Source: Alphaproteobacteria bacterium HGW-Alphaproteobacteria-1 (GTDB taxonomy: Bacteria; Pseudomonadota; Alphaproteobacteria; Rhodobacterales; Rhodobacteraceae). Taken from it: 64,000 bases of DNA. The position numbers were made by a program, and so were the translations under genes. The DNA lies in contig PHEQ01000012.1 in NCBI GenBank assembly GCA_002842985.1, positions 1-64,000 on the forward strand. Direction: 5' to 3'. How positions within the stretch are numbered: position 1 is the stretch's first letter; each line of letters starts with the position of its first letter. Shown here one piece after another: positions 1 to 8,622 of the stretch. Under the pieces are notes generated by a model. That model saw only the letters and a program-made list of their open reading frames with translations, was not told the origin of the DNA and ran no database searches.

Positions 1-103
1 TGAACTGATCGCGCCGATCGCCATGGAAGACGGCCTGCGCTTCGCCATCCGCGAAGGCGGCCGCACCGTCGGCGCAGGCGTCGTGTCGAAGATCCTCGTC
101 TGA
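1..103 (+). CDS. tuf: Elongation factor Tu, C-terminal end (partial)
   Basis: Reading from base 2, the frame gives a 33-residue tail containing [16 protein letters not shown] and ending [10 protein letters not shown], the diagnostic C-terminus of EF-Tu, the GTPase that delivers aminoacyl-tRNA to the ribosome. The start lies left of the window. A strong GC-rich hairpin follows the stop, and the next gene is an ABC exporter, not rpsJ as in the classical str-S10 arrangement. Many proteobacteria carry two tuf copies; this one ends its transcription unit here. Confidence 0.93.
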   Translation, partial: ELIAPIAMEDGLRFAIREGGRTVGAGVVSKILV

Positions 104-125
104 GACTGATCCGCTTCGAGATTTC

Positions 126-163
126 GGGGGCGCGCGGGTCATCTGCGCGCCCCCGTGCATTTC
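126..163 (+). terminator. Rho-independent terminator of tuf
   Basis: A perfect 10-bp stem (126-135 with 145-154, GGGGGCGCGC/GCGCGCCCCC) with a 9-nt loop begins 22 nt after the tuf stop and is followed by a short T-containing tail. It should separate tuf from the downstream ABC exporter. Confidence 0.75.
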
Positions 164-173
164 GGAGACGGAT

Positions 174-2021
174 ATGAATCGACTGTTTGGCTATTTCGAG
201 GCGCGCATCGACCCCTATCCTGCGCAGCCACCCGCACAACCGCCGACGCGGTTCTGGCCTTTCCTGTGGCATTATGCCGGCCCCGTCGCGCCGTGGCTCA
301 TCGCCATGGCGTTCATCTCGGCGCTGTTTGCCGCGGTCGAGATCGTCCTGCTGGGCTATCTCGGCACACTGGTCAATCGCATGGCGGAGCTGGGGCCGGA
401 GCGGTTTCTGGCGGAGGAGGCCGCACGTCTGGGCGGAATGGGGGTCTTGCTGCTGCTTGTGCTGCCCGCGCTCAGCGTCATCGGCGCGCTGATCATGTAT
501 CAGACCCTGATGGGCAATTTCCCGCAGCGTATCCGCTGGCAGGGGCATCGCTGGCTCCTGGGGCAGTCGCTGGGGTATTTTCAGGATGAATTCGCCGGGC
601 GCATCGCCACGCGGCTGATGCAGACAGCACTTGCGGTGCGCGAGACCGTGATGAAGCTGATGGATGTGGCGGTCTATATCCTCGCCTATTTTCTGGGTGC
701 GCTGGTGCTGGCCGGGGCGCAGGATATCCGGCTGGCGGTGCCCTTTGCGCTCTGGGCGCTGGCCTATGGCGGAATGCTGGCGGTGATCGTCCCCCGTCTG
801 GGGCGCGTGTCACAGAAGCAGGCCGATGCGCGCGCCGACATGACGGGCCGCATCGTGGACAGCTATACCAATATCGCCACGGTCAAATTGTTCAGCCATG
901 CCGCGCGGGAAGAGGCGCATGCGCGCGAGGGGCTCGACGGGTTCCTGCGCACGGTGCACGCGCAAATGCGGCTGGTGGCGGTGCAGGACATGTCGGTGAA
1001 CCTGCTCAACGCGCTGCTCACGGGGGCGGTAACGGGGCTGGGCCTCTGGCTGTGGGTGCAGGGCCGCATCGATCTGGGCGCGCTGGCGGTGGCGATTCCG
1101 CTGGCACTCAGGCTGGGGAACATGTCGCATTGGATCATGTGGGAGTTTTCGGCGCTGTTCGAAAATATCGGCACCGCGCGCGACGGACTTGCAACGCTGT
1201 CGATGCCGCGCAAGGTGCAGGATGCGCCTGCATCAACGCCCCTGATGGTGACGCAGGGCGCGATCCGGTTTGAGGCGGTGCGGTTTGATTACGATCAGGC
1301 GGTCGGTGCCAAACCGGCGGTGATCGACGGGCTCGACCTCGCGCTTGCCCCCGGTGAAAGGGTCGGGCTGGTGGGCCGTTCGGGCGCAGGCAAATCGACG
1401 CTGGTGAACCTGCTTTTGCGGTTTCACGACCTGAGCGGCGGGCGCATCGAGATCGACGGGCAGGATATTGCGCAGGTCACGCAGGACAGCCTGCGCGCCG
1501 CCATCGGCGTGGTGACGCAGGATACCGCGCTCCTGCACCGCTCGGTGCGCGACAACATCGCCTATGGCCGCCCCGGCGCCACCGAGGCCGAGATCATGGC
1601 CGCCGCCGATCTGGCCGAGGCGGGCGATTTCATCGCCGGGCTGGTGGATGCCAGGGGGCGCCGGGGCCTCGATGCGCATGTCGGCGAGCGTGGGGTGAAG
1701 CTTTCGGGCGGGCAGCGGCAGCGCATTGCGATTGCCCGCGCCGCCCTCAAGGACGCGCCGATCCTGGTGCTGGACGAGGCGACATCGGCGCTCGACTCGG
1801 AGGTGGAGGCGGCGATTCAGGCGCAGCTTTACCGGCTGATGCAGGGCAAGACGGTGATCGCGATCGCGCACCGGCTCTCGACCATCGCGGCGATGGACCG
1901 GCTCATCGTGATGGAGGGGGGACGGATTGTCGAGGAGGGCACTCACGCCGCGCTGCTGGCGCAAGGCGGGCTCTATGCCCGGCTCTGGTCGCGGCAATCG
2001 GGCGGGTTTCTCACCGACTAG
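174..2021 (+). CDS. ABC exporter, fused permease and ATPase (MsbA/lipid exporter type)
   Basis: This 615-residue half-transporter has an N-terminal membrane domain of about six helices (residues about 40-330) and a C-terminal nucleotide-binding domain from about residue 360. Visible motifs are Walker A GRSGAGKST near residue 400, signature LSGGQRQR near 511, Walker B ILVLDEATSALD near 530 and the H-loop AIAHRLS near 563. It should work as a homodimer in the inner membrane, exporting a lipid, peptide or drug; the sequence does not identify the substrate. ATG at 174 follows GGAG. It sits alone between the tuf terminator and the que operon. Confidence 0.88.
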   Translation: MNRLFGYFEARIDPYPAQPPAQPPTRFWPFLWHYAGPVAPWLIAMAFISALFAAVEIVLLGYLGTLVNRMAELGPERFLAEEAARLGGMGVLLLLVLPALSVIGALIMYQTLMGNFPQRIRWQGHRWLLGQSLGYFQDEFAGRIATRLMQTALAVRETVMKLMDVAVYILAYFLGALVLAGAQDIRLAVPFALWALAYGGMLAVIVPRLGRVSQKQADARADMTGRIVDSYTNIATVKLFSHAAREEAHAREGLDGFLRTVHAQMRLVAVQDMSVNLLNALLTGAVTGLGLWLWVQGRIDLGALAVAIPLALRLGNMSHWIMWEFSALFENIGTARDGLATLSMPRKVQDAPASTPLMVTQGAIRFEAVRFDYDQAVGAKPAVIDGLDLALAPGERVGLVGRSGAGKSTLVNLLLRFHDLSGGRIEIDGQDIAQVTQDSLRAAIGVVTQDTALLHRSVRDNIAYGRPGATEAEIMAAADLAEAGDFIAGLVDARGRRGLDAHVGERGVKLSGGQRQRIAIARAALKDAPILVLDEATSALDSEVEAAIQAQLYRLMQGKTVIAIAHRLSTIAAMDRLIVMEGGRIVEEGTHAALLAQGGLYARLWSRQSGGFLTD

Positions 2022-2047
2022 CCTTTCGGTCGTCGCATCGCCATGTC

Positions 2048-2076
2048 TTGTTTCGGCGGTGCAAATCCTCTAGACG
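2048..2076 (+). promoter_or_regulatory. Candidate sigma-70 promoter of the que operon
   Basis: TTGTTT (2048-2053), a 17-base spacer, then TAGACG (2071-2076). Predicted transcription would begin near 2083, immediately before the riboswitch stem at 2084. That fit is the main support; the -10 box is poor. Confidence 0.4.
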
Positions 2077-2083
2077 GGCGCGC

Positions 2084-2118
2084 AGCGGTCGCAGCCTACC
2101 CGCTTTAAAAAACAAGGA
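2084..2118 (+). promoter_or_regulatory. preQ1 class-I riboswitch overlapping the queC ribosome binding site
   Basis: Stem P1 is AGCGG (2084-2088) paired with CCGCT (2100-2104). The 11-base loop TCGCAGCCTAC is followed by an A-rich tail (TTTAAAAAACAAGGA) that ends in the Shine-Dalgarno AAGGA, 5 bases before the queC ATG. This matches the compact preQ1-I H-type pseudoknot, and the loop GGTCGCAG and tail AAAACAAGG closely resemble the known Thermoanaerobacter aptamer. Folding of the tail into the loop would hide the AAGGA, so translational repression by preQ1 is likely. The identification is by eye. Confidence 0.82.
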
Positions 2119-2123
2119 TTGAT

Positions 2124-2816
2124 ATGCGCACTCTGGTCATCTGCTCTGGCGGGCTCGATTCCGTCACGCTCGCCCACAAGACCGCCGCCGAGCGCGAGCT
2201 TGGCGGGCTTTTGTCGTTCGACTATGGCCAGCGTCATGTGAAGGAACTCGACAGCGCCGCCGCCTGCGCGCGCCGCCTCGGCGTGCCGCACCGGGTGGTG
2301 GATCTGCGCAGCGTCGGCGCGGCGCTCTCGGGCTCGGCGCTGACCGATGACGTGGCCGTGCCCGACGGGCATTACGCCGAGGAGACCATGCGCATCACCG
2401 TGGTGCCCAACCGCAACGCGATCATGCTGGCCGTGGCCTTTGGCATGGCGGCTGCACAGAAGGCCGGGGCGGTGGCCGCAGCGGTGCATGGCGGCGATCA
2501 TTTCATATATCCTGACTGCCGCCCCGGTTTCGTCACCGCCTTTCAGGCGATGCAGGACGCGGCGCTCGAGGGCTATGCCGAGGTGCGGCTCTGGGCGCCT
2601 TACGTCAACGGTTCAAAGGCCGATATCGTGGCCGACGGCGCGCGGCTGGGCGTGCCCTTTGCCGAAACATGGTCGTGCTACAAGGGGGGGCTGCGCCATT
2701 GCGGGCGCTGCGGCACCTGCGTGGAGCGGCGCGAGGCGTTTCATCTGGCCCGCGTCGAAGACCCAACAGAGTATGACGACCCGGATTTCTGGCGCGCGGC
2801 GGTGGAGGGGCGGTAA
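2124..2816 (+). CDS. queC: 7-cyano-7-deazaguanine synthase QueC
   Basis: QueC converts 7-carboxy-7-deazaguanine to preQ0 using ATP and ammonia, the last step of preQ0 synthesis for tRNA queuosine. The 230-residue protein has the PP-loop SGGLDS at residues 8-13 and a C-terminal zinc site of four cysteines (185, 193, 196, 199; spacing C-X7-C-X2-C-X2-C), both as expected for the family. ATG 2124 is preceded by AAGGA, which is part of the predicted preQ1 riboswitch. The stop overlaps the queD start (TAATG), so the two are translationally coupled in a queCDEF operon. Confidence 0.95.
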   Translation: MRTLVICSGGLDSVTLAHKTAAERELGGLLSFDYGQRHVKELDSAAACARRLGVPHRVVDLRSVGAALSGSALTDDVAVPDGHYAEETMRITVVPNRNAIMLAVAFGMAAAQKAGAVAAAVHGGDHFIYPDCRPGFVTAFQAMQDAALEGYAEVRLWAPYVNGSKADIVADGARLGVPFAETWSCYKGGLRHCGRCGTCVERREAFHLARVEDPTEYDDPDFWRAAVEGR

Positions 2817-3172
2817 TGTATCGGATCACCAAGGAATTTCATTTTTCGGCCTCTCATCAGCTGTTCGGGCTGCGCGAGGGGCATCCCTGCGCGCGGCTGC
2901 ACGGACATAACTATATCGTGGTGGTGGAACTGGCCGCCGAGGACCTGGGCGAGACAGGCTTCGTGCGCGATTATCACGATCTGGCGGAGTTGAAGCGCTA
3001 TATCGACGAAGAACTGGATCACCGGCACCTCAACGACATTCTGGGTGACGATGGCGTGACGGCTGAGCGCATGGCCAGGCATTTCCACGACTGGTGCCGC
3101 GCGCGCTGGCCGGAAGTGGCCGCCGTGAAGGTGAGCGAGACGCCCAAGACATGGGCGGAATACCGGCCGTGA
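2816..3172 (+). CDS. queD: 6-carboxytetrahydropterin synthase QueD
   Basis: QueD turns dihydroneopterin triphosphate into 6-carboxytetrahydropterin, the second step of the queuosine pathway. The 118-residue protein is of normal family length. Zinc ligands are visible at H14 and in the HGH motif (H29, H31), with the catalytic Cys at 25. The C-terminal [10 protein letters not shown] carries the pterin-anchoring Glu. It overlaps queC by one base and queE by four (GTGA), confirming a tightly packed operon. Confidence 0.94.
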   Translation: MYRITKEFHFSASHQLFGLREGHPCARLHGHNYIVVVELAAEDLGETGFVRDYHDLAELKRYIDEELDHRHLNDILGDDGVTAERMARHFHDWCRARWPEVAAVKVSETPKTWAEYRP

Positions 3173-3891
3173 GCGACCCCATCCGCGTTTCCGAAATCTT
3201 CGGTCCGACCATTCAGGGCGAGGGCGCGCTGATCGGCGTGCCCACGGTCTTCGTGCGCACGGGCGGCTGTGATTACCGCTGTTCGTGGTGCGACAGCCTG
3301 CATGCGGTGGACGCCGAGTATCGCCATGAATGGATGCCGATGCAGGCCGGGGCGGTGATGGCCGAGGTCGCGCGCCTCTCGGGCGGGCGGCCGTTGCTGG
3401 TGACGCTCTCGGGCGGCAATCCGGCAATTCAGCCGCTGGGGCCGCTGATCGAGGCGGGGCGCGCGCAGGGCTATCGCTTTGCCATGGAGACGCAGGGATC
3501 GGTGGCGCGTGACTGGTTCGCGGCGCTCGACATGCTGGTGCTCAGCCCCAAGCCGCCTTCGTCGGGCATGGTGGTGGATTGGGCGGCGTTCGAGGCGTGT
3601 GTGGCGGCGTCCAAGGGGGCCGAGACGGTCTTGAAGATCGTCATCTTCGACGAGGCGGATTATCAATGGGCGCGCGAGGTGGCGGGGCGGTATCCCGATC
3701 TGCCACTGGTGCTCCAACCCGGCAACCACACGCCGCCCCCGCCCGGCGATGACAGCGCCGTGGTCGATCACGACGGCATCAACGACCGGATGCGCTGGCT
3801 CGTCGGGCGGGTCACGGCGGATGGCTGGTATGGCGCGCGGGTTCTGCCGCAGCTTCATGTGACGCTCTGGGGCAACCGGCGCGGGGTTTGA
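3169..3891 (+). CDS. queE: 7-carboxy-7-deazaguanine synthase QueE (radical SAM)
   Basis: QueE is a radical-SAM enzyme that rearranges 6-carboxytetrahydropterin to 7-carboxy-7-deazaguanine. The [4Fe-4S] motif C-X3-C-X2-C lies at residues 34, 38 and 41 (CDYRCSWC), preceded by the family-typical [10 protein letters not shown] place the start at GTG 3169, overlapping the queD stop as GTGA. The longer open frame from 3094 only adds residues read through queD. This gives 240 residues, a normal QueE length. Confidence 0.93.
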   Translation: MSDPIRVSEIFGPTIQGEGALIGVPTVFVRTGGCDYRCSWCDSLHAVDAEYRHEWMPMQAGAVMAEVARLSGGRPLLVTLSGGNPAIQPLGPLIEAGRAQGYRFAMETQGSVARDWFAALDMLVLSPKPPSSGMVVDWAAFEACVAASKGAETVLKIVIFDEADYQWAREVAGRYPDLPLVLQPGNHTPPPPGDDSAVVDHDGINDRMRWLVGRVTADGWYGARVLPQLHVTLWGNRRGV

Positions 3892-3905
3892 GAGGAGAGA
3901 GTTCG

Positions 3906-4370
3906 ATGGCCGAGAATATCTATGAGGGGCTGAAACAGTTGGGTGGGGCAACGCGGGTGCCGCAACGCCCCGAAGAAGCCGAGCTTGAGCGTGTGGCCAA
4001 TCCGCAAGCCGACGTGGTCTATGCGGTGCGCTTTACCGCGCCCGAATTCACTTCGCTCTGCCCGATGACGGGCCAGCCGGATTTTGCCCATCTGGTGATC
4101 GACTACGTGCCGGGGCAATGGCTGGTGGAGAGCAAATCGCTCAAGCTCTATCTCACCAGTTTCCGCAATCACGGGGCGTTTCACGAGGATTGCACGATCT
4201 CCATCGCGCGGCGGCTGGTGGAGTTTCTCGCGCCCCAGTGGCTGCGCATCGGCGGCTATTGGTATCCGCGCGGGGGCATCCCGATCGACGTGTTCTGGCA
4301 GACCGGCCCTGCGCCCGAGGGCGTCTGGCTGCCCGATCAGGGCGTGCCGCCCTATCGCGGGCGGGGATGA
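3906..4370 (+). CDS. queF: NADPH-dependent 7-cyano-7-deazaguanine reductase QueF
   Basis: QueF reduces the nitrile of preQ0 to the amine of preQ1, using two NADPH. The 154-residue product is the short single-domain (YkvM-type) form. The thioimide-forming Cys52 lies in [11 protein letters not shown] and the proton-donor Asp59 follows it. The start at ATG 3906 is chosen for the upstream GGAGAG; an in-frame ATG-type extension to 3888 overlaps queE. It is the last gene of queCDEF; its product preQ1 is the ligand of the predicted riboswitch, giving feedback control. Confidence 0.93.
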   Translation: MAENIYEGLKQLGGATRVPQRPEEAELERVANPQADVVYAVRFTAPEFTSLCPMTGQPDFAHLVIDYVPGQWLVESKSLKLYLTSFRNHGAFHEDCTISIARRLVEFLAPQWLRIGGYWYPRGGIPIDVFWQTGPAPEGVWLPDQGVPPYRGRG

Positions 4371-4375
4371 TGCGC

Positions 4376-4447
4376 CGTCATCCTCGGGCTTGACCCGAGG
4401 ATCTCGCCTTGCGGTGGCAGGAGATCCCCGCTTGCGCGGGGATGACG
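4376..4447. repeat. REP-like palindromic element, copy A
   Basis: The 72-base element is bounded by inverted CGTCATC and GATGACG. It holds two hairpins: CCTCGGG-CTTGA-CCCGAGG and ATCCCCGC-TTGC-GCGGGGAT. It lies between the queF stop and the convergent lipoprotein gene. A related, more degenerate copy lies at 41339-41418. Elements with this CGTCATCCTCGGGCTTGACC core are widespread in alphaproteobacteria; here it may also act as a bidirectional terminator. Confidence 0.75.
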
Positions 4448-4460
4448 TTGGTCTTTGCCC

Positions 4461-4727
4461 TCAGCAGGGCACGGTGCGATAGGTGCCGTCGCCGTTGGAA
4501 TAGGCGCATTGGTTGGTGCGGGTGTTGCGGGCGATGAGCGTGCCCGCGGCGGCCCCTGCGAGCGTCGAGGCAACGACCCAGCCCGTGCTGACGTCAAACG
4601 CCGCCGCACCGATGAGGCCCACCCCCGCGCCGATGGCCGCGCCGGTCAGTTCGCGGTTGTCCATGGTGTCGACGCACCCCGCGAGTGTGAGCCCCGCCAG
4701 CGCGCCGATGATCGTGATACGTGTCAT
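4461..4727 (-). CDS. Small glycine-zipper lipoprotein
   Basis: An 88-residue protein with a short signal peptide ending in a lipobox (LAGC, Cys18), so it should be lipid-anchored after signal peptidase II cleavage. The middle is rich in spaced Gly and Ala (GAAIGAGVGLIGAA, GAAAG), as in glycine-zipper outer-membrane lipoproteins. The C-terminus has two Cys (CAYSNGDGTYRTVPC) that could form a disulfide. Function is unknown. It converges on queF across the REP-like element. Confidence 0.75.
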   Translation of the reverse strand: MTRITIIGALAGLTLAGCVDTMDNRELTGAAIGAGVGLIGAAAFDVSTGWVVASTLAGAAAGTLIARNTRTNQCAYSNGDGTYRTVPC

Positions 4728-4824
4728 GTCATGCTCCTGTCTTGCCTGAGTTTGATATAGGCATTACCCGGCTGGAACTGAAATATTCCCGACACCAACA
4801 CTGTTCTCGGCAATGAATCGCCGG

Positions 4825-5730
4825 TCAGGGGATGGGTGGCACCACCTTGCGCCGCGCGCCAGAGAGCGCGTTGCCGGCAATCGCCGCAAGCAGGATCGCG
4901 CCGCCCGCAAGCGTGCTTGGCTCGGCCTGTTCGCCCAGAAACAGCCAGACCCAGACCGGCCCGAGCACCACCTCGGCCATCGAGAGAAGCGTCAACTCCG
5001 CGGCGGGCAGGCTGCGCGAGCCAAGCGTATAGAGCACCAGCCCCGCACCCACCTGAAAGACGCCCATGCCCGCAGCGATGCCCGCGTCGCGCGGCGAGAG
5101 CGCCAGCGAGAGGCCAAGGCCCGCACAGATCGCCGCCATCGCCACCGTCCCGATCAGCCCCGAGAGCAACACGGCGGGCATCATCTCGACCGATTTGCCA
5201 CGCCGCAGCGCCACGGTGAAGACCGCAAAGCCGAGCGCCGAGCCGAGCGCCGCAAGATTGCCCCGGAGCGCCGCGCCAGAGGTCTTGTCCCAGACCATCA
5301 CGGCGATGCCGCAGAGCGCGATCAGCATGGCGATCCATGTGGCGCGGCGCACACGCTCGCCCAGTAGCACCCGCCCGAGCAGCGCCGCCATCAGCGGGGC
5401 TGCGGCGAAAAGCATCATCGCATTGGCGACCGAGGTGGTCTGAAGCGCGAAGATCGCGCCCGTATAGGCGGCGACGAGCGCCGCCCCGGCGATGAGGCCG
5501 GGCCATCCCATCGCGGCGATCAGCGAGAGCGGCGCGCGCCCGCTGCGCAACCGCACCACGGCATAGAGAAAGACGCTCATCGCAATCGAGCGGTAGAACA
5601 GGATCTGCCAGACCACCGCGTCGTCGATGAGGCGGATACCAAGGCCCACGGTGGACCACAGAACGCCCGCCATGAACACCAGAAGATAGCCCGAGAGGTC
5701 CCGCTCGGGTGTGGTGGCGGTCAGGCTCAT
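4825..5730 (-). CDS. EamA/DMT-family permease
   Basis: A 301-residue, highly hydrophobic protein with about ten predicted membrane helices arranged as two EamA repeats, typical of drug/metabolite transporters. The second repeat contains the usual conserved pattern near the end of helix 9 (LLSMAEVVLGPVWVWLFLGE). The substrate cannot be inferred. It overlaps the upstream gene by four bases (ATGA at 5727-5730), so two EamA permeases form a minus-strand operon, possibly separate exporters or a heteromer. Confidence 0.85.
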   Translation of the reverse strand: MSLTATTPERDLSGYLLVFMAGVLWSTVGLGIRLIDDAVVWQILFYRSIAMSVFLYAVVRLRSGRAPLSLIAAMGWPGLIAGAALVAAYTGAIFALQTTSVANAMMLFAAAPLMAALLGRVLLGERVRRATWIAMLIALCGIAVMVWDKTSGAALRGNLAALGSALGFAVFTVALRRGKSVEMMPAVLLSGLIGTVAMAAICAGLGLSLALSPRDAGIAAGMGVFQVGAGLVLYTLGSRSLPAAELTLLSMAEVVLGPVWVWLFLGEQAEPSTLAGGAILLAAIAGNALSGARRKVVPPIP

Positions 5731-6755
5731 GGCGCGCGTTCTTCTTCGGGCATGAGCGGGGGCAGGGGGCTGCCGGGGGCAAAGGTGGCCTCGGCGGTGA
5801 TGGGAATGGCATCGCCGCGCCGCGCCGCGCGCAATTCCCGCCAGCCGATATAGAGCCCCGCGCCGATGATGAGCGCCATGCCGGTGAGGGTCGCCTGCGA
5901 TGGCACCTCGGCCCAGACCAGATAGCCGAGCACCGCGGCGAAGGGCAGGTAGGTATAGTCGAAGGGCGCGACAAGGCTGGCGGCGGCCACCTGATAGGCG
6001 CGCGAGGCGAGCATGTAGGCCACCATGCCGATCGCCCCCAGCCCGGCGAGGCGGGGCAGGTCGGCGATGACGCCTTCGGGCAGGCTCCAGCGCAGATGCG
6101 CCGTCTCGGGCGTCAACGGCACCAGATGCGCCACGCCCCAGCCGATGGGCACGATCATCACCCCCGAGAAGCAGAGCGTGTAGAGCCCGACGGTGAGCGT
6201 GCTTTCACGTTCGCCGATGCGGCGCGCGATGATCTGTGAGGCGGCATAGGTGAGCGCACACAGAAGCGGCAGCACCGCCACCATCGAGAACTGACCGCCC
6301 ATCGGGTTCATGGCGATGACCACGCCCGCGAACCCCACGACAAGCGCCGCCGCGCGATGTGCGCCGATCCGCTCGCCGAGAAAGAGCGCCGCCATGAGCG
6401 CCGTCAGCAGCGGCGCGGAGAAAAAGATCGTGCTGACCTCCGCCAGCCCCATGAACGGAAAGGCCGCGTAGAACATCGCAAAGCCCACCGCAAAGAGAAA
6501 GGCGCGCGCCATATGCAGGGGCCAGAGCGCCGAGCGCAGGCTGTGCGGCCCGCCAAGCCACGCAATGAGCGGAACGAGCACCACCACCGCCATCACCGAG
6601 CGCGCGAAGAGAAGCGGCCAGACCGGGTAGCTGGTCAGCATTCCCTTCATCACCGCGTCCTGCGCCACGAAGAGCAGCATCGCCGCCTCTATGCACAGAA
6701 TGCCTTGCACCGCGCGCGAGGGCGCGGGGGCGGGATGGGCGGACATCATCGCCAT
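5727..6755 (-). CDS. EamA/DMT-family permease
   Basis: A 342-residue integral membrane protein with two EamA repeats. I start it at ATG 6755, preceded by AAGGAGG five bases upstream; a longer frame to 6830 lacks such a site. The helices begin near residue 20 (GILCIEAAMLLF), and a hydrophilic tail of about 30 residues ends the protein. First gene of a two-permease operon with the gene ending at 4825. Substrate unknown. Confidence 0.84.
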   Translation of the reverse strand: MAMMSAHPAPAPSRAVQGILCIEAAMLLFVAQDAVMKGMLTSYPVWPLLFARSVMAVVVLVPLIAWLGGPHSLRSALWPLHMARAFLFAVGFAMFYAAFPFMGLAEVSTIFFSAPLLTALMAALFLGERIGAHRAAALVVGFAGVVIAMNPMGGQFSMVAVLPLLCALTYAASQIIARRIGERESTLTVGLYTLCFSGVMIVPIGWGVAHLVPLTPETAHLRWSLPEGVIADLPRLAGLGAIGMVAYMLASRAYQVAAASLVAPFDYTYLPFAAVLGYLVWAEVPSQATLTGMALIIGAGLYIGWRELRAARRGDAIPITAEATFAPGSPLPPLMPEEERAP

Positions 6756-6918
6756 GGGGGCCTCCTTGGCCTCGAGGGCAGACAGCCCAAAGGCCTGACC
6801 CCGGAGAGCGGGGCGTCTTGGGTCGATCATGCTGTGGGGTGGCGCTTGCGCCGGATGAGGTGAGCGTGTCAGGACAAAAAGCGACTGTCTCGCCCGTTTG
6901 CGACGAAAATCGCGGGTG

Positions 6919-7803
6919 TCAGCCCTGCGCGCGATCCCATGTCGGATGAAACCGCCCGGCGGGGGAGAGGGTGAAGATCTCGGCCCCCGAAGCGGTCACG
7001 CCCACGGAGTGCTCGAACTGTGCCGAGAGCGACTTGTCGCGCGTCACGGCCGTCCATTCGTCATCGAGCACCACGGTTTCGGGACGACCGAGATTGACCA
7101 TCGGCTCGATGGTGAAGAACATGCCTTCCTCGAGGCGCGGGCCGCTGCCGGGGCGGCCGTAATGCAGCACGTTGGGCGGCGCGTGGAACACGCGGCCAAG
7201 GCCGTGGCCGCAGAAATCGCGCACCACAGACATGCGCTGTGCCTCCACATAGGCCTGAATCGCGTAACCTATATCGCCGAAGGTGGCACCGGGGCGCACC
7301 GCCTCGATCCCTTTCATCAGCGCGTCATGGGTCACGTCGATGAGGCGCGCGGCCTTGCCCGATGGCTTGCCCGCCACATACATCCGGCTCGTGTCACCGA
7401 ACCAGCCATCCACGATCACCGTCACGTCGATATTGAGGATATCGCCGTCCTGAAGCGCGTCGTCCTTGCGCCGCTTCTCGTAATCGCGCGAAATGGTTTC
7501 GGCCCCGCTCTTGGGGATGGGCGCGCCGGGAATGCCGTGGCAGACCACGTGGTTGACGCTGATGCAGCTTGCGTGGCGATAGCCCTTGTAGCCGATGGTG
7601 GCGGATTTGGCCCCGGCGGCGTTGACCTTCTCCTCGATCAGCGCATCGAGCGCCTCGGTCGTTTGGCCGACAAAGACATGGGCCGCCATCTCGTCAAGGA
7701 TCCGCGCGGCAAGCTGCCCCGCCTTGTGCATACCCGCGAAATCCGCCGCCTCGTGGATGCGGATGCCTTCGCGCGTCTGTCTGCCGCGATGCGGTTCGTT
7801 CAC
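6919..7803 (-). CDS. map: Methionine aminopeptidase, type I
   Basis: MetAP removes the N-terminal Met of nascent proteins. The 294-residue protein shows the dinuclear metal ligands of the pita-bread fold: two Asp in DILNIDVTVIVDGWFGDTSR, His in GHGLGRVFH, Glu in FTIEPMV and Glu in AQFEHSVGV. The substrate-binding His sits in VVCHGIPG. The length is slightly above the usual 250-270. It precedes sfsA on the opposite side of a 42-base gap in the same orientation, an arrangement seen in related genomes. Confidence 0.93.
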   Translation of the reverse strand: MNEPHRGRQTREGIRIHEAADFAGMHKAGQLAARILDEMAAHVFVGQTTEALDALIEEKVNAAGAKSATIGYKGYRHASCISVNHVVCHGIPGAPIPKSGAETISRDYEKRRKDDALQDGDILNIDVTVIVDGWFGDTSRMYVAGKPSGKAARLIDVTHDALMKGIEAVRPGATFGDIGYAIQAYVEAQRMSVVRDFCGHGLGRVFHAPPNVLHYGRPGSGPRLEEGMFFTIEPMVNLGRPETVVLDDEWTAVTRDKSLSAQFEHSVGVTASGAEIFTLSPAGRFHPTWDRAQG

Positions 7804-7845
7804 GTCATGCCTCGTCGTCTTCGCCGGTTTTCGCTTTATTTAGGG

Positions 7846-8577
7846 CTATTTGCCGCCAAGGGCCAGAGGCCGCGGCGCAATCGTGGGCAACGAGTGACCG
7901 ATTGTGATCATGTCGCGGGAGATATCCGCGCAATATGACAGGATCGTGACCCCCGCAGCCTGCGCATGGGCCAGTGCCGCCGCATAGGCCGGGTCGATAT
8001 CGGCGGCGACGCCGAGCGCGCGGGCATCGCCGCGCTGCACAAGGTAGAAAAGCACGGCACGCGCCCCCGATTGCGCGACGCGGGCCAGATCGTGCAGGTG
8101 GCGCGTGCCGCGCGCGGTCACGCTGTCGGGAAATTCGGCAAGGCCGGGTTGGCGCGAGAGGGTGACGGATTTCACCTCCACATAGGCGTCAGGCAGGCCG
8201 CCGCCCGACAGCAGGAAATCGACCCGGCTTTTCTCGCCATAGCGTTGCTCGGGGCGCACCGTATCGTAGGCAGCCAGTTCGGGGATGGCGCGCGCCGTCA
8301 GGGCTGCGCGCAAAACCCGGTTGGCCGCGCCCGTATCGATGCAGACCAGCACGCCCGCCCCGGGCTCGACCAGCCGCCAGCCGTAGCGCAGTTTCTTGCG
8401 TGGGTCGTCGTTGGGCTCCAGCCATATCCGCGCACCCGGCGCGGCCAGTCCCATCATCGAGCCGGGATTGGCGCAATGCGCCGTGGCCTCGGTCCCGTCA
8501 TCGAGCCGGATATCGGCCAGAAACCGCTTGTAACGGCGGATGAGGATGGCAGGCAGGAGGGGGCTTTGAAAGCGCAT
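7846..8577 (-). CDS. sfsA: SfsA family protein (DNA/sugar fermentation stimulation protein)
   Basis: This 243-residue protein matches SfsA in length and motifs: an N-terminal OB-like part (RYKRFLADIRLDDG, ANPGSMMGL) and a nuclease-like core with RVDFLLSGG and YVEVKSVTLS. The E-V-K resembles a PD-(D/E)XK active site. E. coli SfsA was named as a regulator of maltose metabolism; nuclease activity is inferred from its fold. It is probably co-transcribed with map downstream and diverges from the MoCF gene at 8623. Confidence 0.88.
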   Translation of the reverse strand: MRFQSPLLPAILIRRYKRFLADIRLDDGTEATAHCANPGSMMGLAAPGARIWLEPNDDPRKKLRYGWRLVEPGAGVLVCIDTGAANRVLRAALTARAIPELAAYDTVRPEQRYGEKSRVDFLLSGGGLPDAYVEVKSVTLSRQPGLAEFPDSVTARGTRHLHDLARVAQSGARAVLFYLVQRGDARALGVAADIDPAYAAALAHAQAAGVTILSYCADISRDMITIGHSLPTIAPRPLALGGK

Positions 8578-8622
8578 GGCGCGGGCCTATACCGGGGCAG
8601 GTCGCAGATCAAGGAGGCCGCC

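Noticed and set aside
3094-3168. Longer start for queE
   Set aside because: The extra residues read through queD. GTG 3169 overlaps the queD stop and gives the standard N-terminus.
155-4370. Many long open frames antisense to or overlapping the real genes
   Set aside because: In GC-rich DNA the alternative frames stay open by chance. They have no family motifs or ribosome sites and lie inside well-identified genes.
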